In this document: in pieces, positions 62,343 to 64,000 of the stretch
How the letters are laid out: each line of letters starts with the position of its first letter
Position numbering within the stretch: the stretch's first letter is position 1
Source of the DNA: Allosphingosinicella indica
GTDB taxonomy: Bacteria; Pseudomonadota; Alphaproteobacteria; Sphingomonadales; Sphingomonadaceae
Reading direction: 5' to 3'
DNA: 64,000 nt
Assembly (NCBI RefSeq): GCF_900177405.1
Contig: NZ_LT840185.1
Span: 496,001 to 560,000, forward strand
The notes under the pieces: generated by a model
The model's database searches: none
The model's input: the letters and a program-made list of their open reading frames with translations, nothing else
What the model was told of the DNA's origin: nothing
Made by a program: the position numbers and the translations under genes

Positions 62343-63284
62343 TCAGGCGAACACCGTCCAGCCGGTGCGCTCGACCAGCGCCTCCAACGCGATCGCCCCG
62401 GCGAGCGACGTCCCGGCGGCGTTGAGGCCGGGTGACCAGACGCAGACCGACGCCTCGCCCGGCACGATCGCGAGGATCCCGCCGCCGACGCCGCTCTTGC
62501 CCGGCAGCCCCACGCGGAAAGCGAAATCGCCAGAATTGTCGTAATGGCCGCAGGTCAGCATCAGCGAATTGATGCGGCGGCTGCGCGACGGGGTGATCGG
62601 CGCACGCTCGGTGACGGGATCGCGCCCATCGAAGGCGAGATGCAGCCCGGCGCGGGCAAGCTGGCGGCAGCTCATCGCCGTCGCGCATTGGCGGAAATAG
62701 GCGGAGAGCACGTCCTCCACGGGATTGCGGAGATTGCCGAAGGCGGAGAGGAAATACGCAAGGCTGCGGTTGCGCGCGCCGGCCTCGCTCTCCGACGTGG
62801 CGACCTCGTCGTCGGTGAGCACGGCGCCATCGTCGCCCGCCGAGCGGAGGTAGTCGAGCAGCGCGGCGACCGCTTCGTCGGGGCTGCCGTCGCCGATCAC
62901 CGCATCGGTGACGGCAAGCGCACCCGCGTTGATCAGCGGGTTGCGCGGCTTGCCCTTCTCGACCTCGAGCTGGACGATCGAATTGAACGCCGATCCTGAC
63001 GGCTCGCGCCCCACCCGCTCCCACAGCATCGCCTGGATGCGGTTGAGCGCGAGGGCGAGCATGAACACCTTGGAGATGCTCTGGATCGAAAAGGCCTCGT
63101 CCGCATCGCCCGCGACGATCGCCTCGCCGCTCCGCGTTACGACCGCGATGCCGAATTTCATCGGATCGACGCGGGCGAGCGCGGGGATGTAGGACGCGAC
63201 CTTGCCCTCGCCGCGATGCGCCGCGGCGGCGGCCCATGCCGCCTCCACCGCTGCCTTCAAATCCACATCGCGCTTCAACATCAT
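62343..63284 (-). CDS. glsA: Glutaminase
   Basis: Hydrolyses L-glutamine to glutamate and ammonia. The 313-residue protein has the serine-dependent beta-lactamase-like motif SIQSISKVFMLALALN (SxxK), then GSAFNSIVQLE, NPLINAGALAVTD, LTCGHYDNSGDFAF and LPGKSGVGGGILAIVPG. The length is typical. ATGs at 63284 and 63281 are adjacent; both have GGGGA upstream. It lies just upstream of the cyd operon on the same strand but is an independent gene. Confidence 0.95.
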   Translation of the reverse strand: MMLKRDVDLKAAVEAAWAAAAAHRGEGKVASYIPALARVDPMKFGIAVVTRSGEAIVAGDADEAFSIQSISKVFMLALALNRIQAMLWERVGREPSGSAFNSIVQLEVEKGKPRNPLINAGALAVTDAVIGDGSPDEAVAALLDYLRSAGDDGAVLTDDEVATSESEAGARNRSLAYFLSAFGNLRNPVEDVLSAYFRQCATAMSCRQLARAGLHLAFDGRDPVTERAPITPSRSRRINSLMLTCGHYDNSGDFAFRVGLPGKSGVGGGILAIVPGEASVCVWSPGLNAAGTSLAGAIALEALVERTGWTVFA

Positions 63285-63330
63285 CGGTCCCCTGGCTCGC
63301 GGGCGATAGCGGCGCAAAATGGCGCGAGGG

Positions 63331-64000
63331 TCAAGCGCTGAGGCGGATCGGCTCTTCACCCAGCGCTTCGATATGGCGGCGGCGGACGTCCATCAGATCG
63401 GCGAACACCGCCGCCGCAGTCGGCCAGCGACCGGCGCCCTGGCCAAAGATCGTGTGGACGCGGCCCGCGCGGTCGGTGAGGCGGAAGCGGTTCTCAGCAC
63501 CGTTCGCGCCGGCAAGCGGATGCGCGAGGGGCAGCGATTCGATCGTGACCCCTGCGGCGAGCGTGCCATTGGGAAGCACGCGGCAACGGCCGACCTGCTT
63601 CAGCACCTCGCCGCGCGCCAACGCCGCTTGCGCCGTCTCGGGCGTGGTCGCGCGGAGCGACTGGCGCGGGATGCGCTCGGGCGCGAGCGCCGCGCCGAAA
63701 CAGGCGCGCGCGAGGATCGCGAGCTTGGCGGCAGCGTCATACCCGTCGACATCTGCCGAGGGATCGGCTTCGGCAAAGCCCAGCGCACGCGCCTCGATCA
63801 GCGCGCGATCGAGCGGCCAGCCCGCGGCGAGACGGCCGAAGAGATGGTTGGCGGTACCGTTCATCACCCCTTCGACCGCGACGAGACCCGGACCGGCGTG
63901 CAGCCGCGCGGCGGCCTCCAGCACGGGAGCACCGCCGCCGACCGCGCCCGAGAAGACGAGCTGGCTGCCGCCCGCCGTGGCCGCAGCGTGAAACGCGTCA
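63331..64000 (-). CDS. hom: Homoserine dehydrogenase, C-terminal part (cut by window end)
   Basis: The reading frame is open to the window edge, giving at least 223 residues of the catalytic half. Seen are VVGGGAP-like SGAVGGGAPVLEA, VEGVMNGTANHLFGRLA, and ALGFAEADPSADVDGYDAAA with the catalytic lysine in AAKLAIL. It converts aspartate semialdehyde to homoserine for threonine and methionine synthesis. The N-terminal Rossmann domain lies outside the window. Confidence 0.9.
   Translation of the reverse strand, partial: DAFHAAATAGGSQLVFSGAVGGGAPVLEAAARLHAGPGLVAVEGVMNGTANHLFGRLAAGWPLDRALIEARALGFAEADPSADVDGYDAAAKLAILARACFGAALAPERIPRQSLRATTPETAQAALARGEVLKQVGRCRVLPNGTLAAGVTIESLPLAHPLAGANGAENRFRLTDRAGRVHTIFGQGAGRWPTAAAVFADLMDVRRRHIEALGEEPIRLSA

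Overview
The window is GC-rich bacterial chromosome, most likely from a Sphingomonas-like alphaproteobacterium (order Sphingomonadales). The evidence is an archaeal-type class I lysyl-tRNA synthetase, a CcrM-type GANTC methylase, repeated DUF885 metallopeptidase-like proteins, two RcnB-family proteins, and small palindromic intergenic elements of the kind common in this order. I support 68 protein genes (the last cut by the window edge) and two tRNA genes, tRNA-Ser(CGA) and tRNA-Ala(CGC). I see no CRISPR array, transposase, integrase, rRNA operon or prophage.

Layout. 0-6.3 kb: lysyl-tRNA synthetase, small envelope proteins, a TetA-like MFS pump, an S41 peptidase and an Lrp regulator. 6.3-16 kb: exported proteins (two DUF885, DUF6265, two RcnB), a prolyl-hydroxylase-like oxygenase overlapping an amidohydrolase, and an MBL hydrolase. 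16-24 kb: CDF and dicarboxylate transporters, then glmM, DUF1272, a thiD-glyoxalase fusion, rnhB and ccrM. 24-29 kb: AraC regulator, a serralysin-like RTX metalloprotease, tRNA-Ser, hspQ and rplU-rpmA. 29-36.4 kb: a second DUF885 pair, a GT-C-like membrane protein and a peptide transporter. 36.4-40 kb: a DNA-repair-type cluster (radical SAM protein with a helix-hairpin-helix tail, hemerythrin, DUF4130-UdgX fusion). 40-52 kb: metabolic, envelope and peptidoglycan-recycling genes. 52.1-54.1 kb: a lower-GC island with two convergent genes, TcmP and DUF5131. 54-64 kb: typA, an MgtE-like transporter, small regulator/VOC/SRPBCC pairs, a CIO-type cytochrome bd oxidase, glutaminase and the end of homoserine dehydrogenase.

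The strongest biological signal is regulatory. Perfect alphaproteobacterial LexA boxes (GTTC-N7-GTTC) lie immediately upstream of three genes: the radical SAM gene at 36472, the TcmP gene at 52317 and the DUF5131 gene at 53988. I infer that the convergent TcmP/DUF5131 pair is an SOS-inducible accessory system, probably horizontally acquired, and that the radical SAM/UdgX cluster belongs to the same DNA-damage regulon. Other points of note are a cluster of five GANTC sites ahead of ccrM itself, the ThiD-VOC fusion, palindromic elements bracketing a marR-VOC pair, a palindromic element that supplies the ribosome-binding site of the udgX fusion, and a 530-bp gap with tandem DnaA boxes and a near-perfect terminator that may hold a small RNA.
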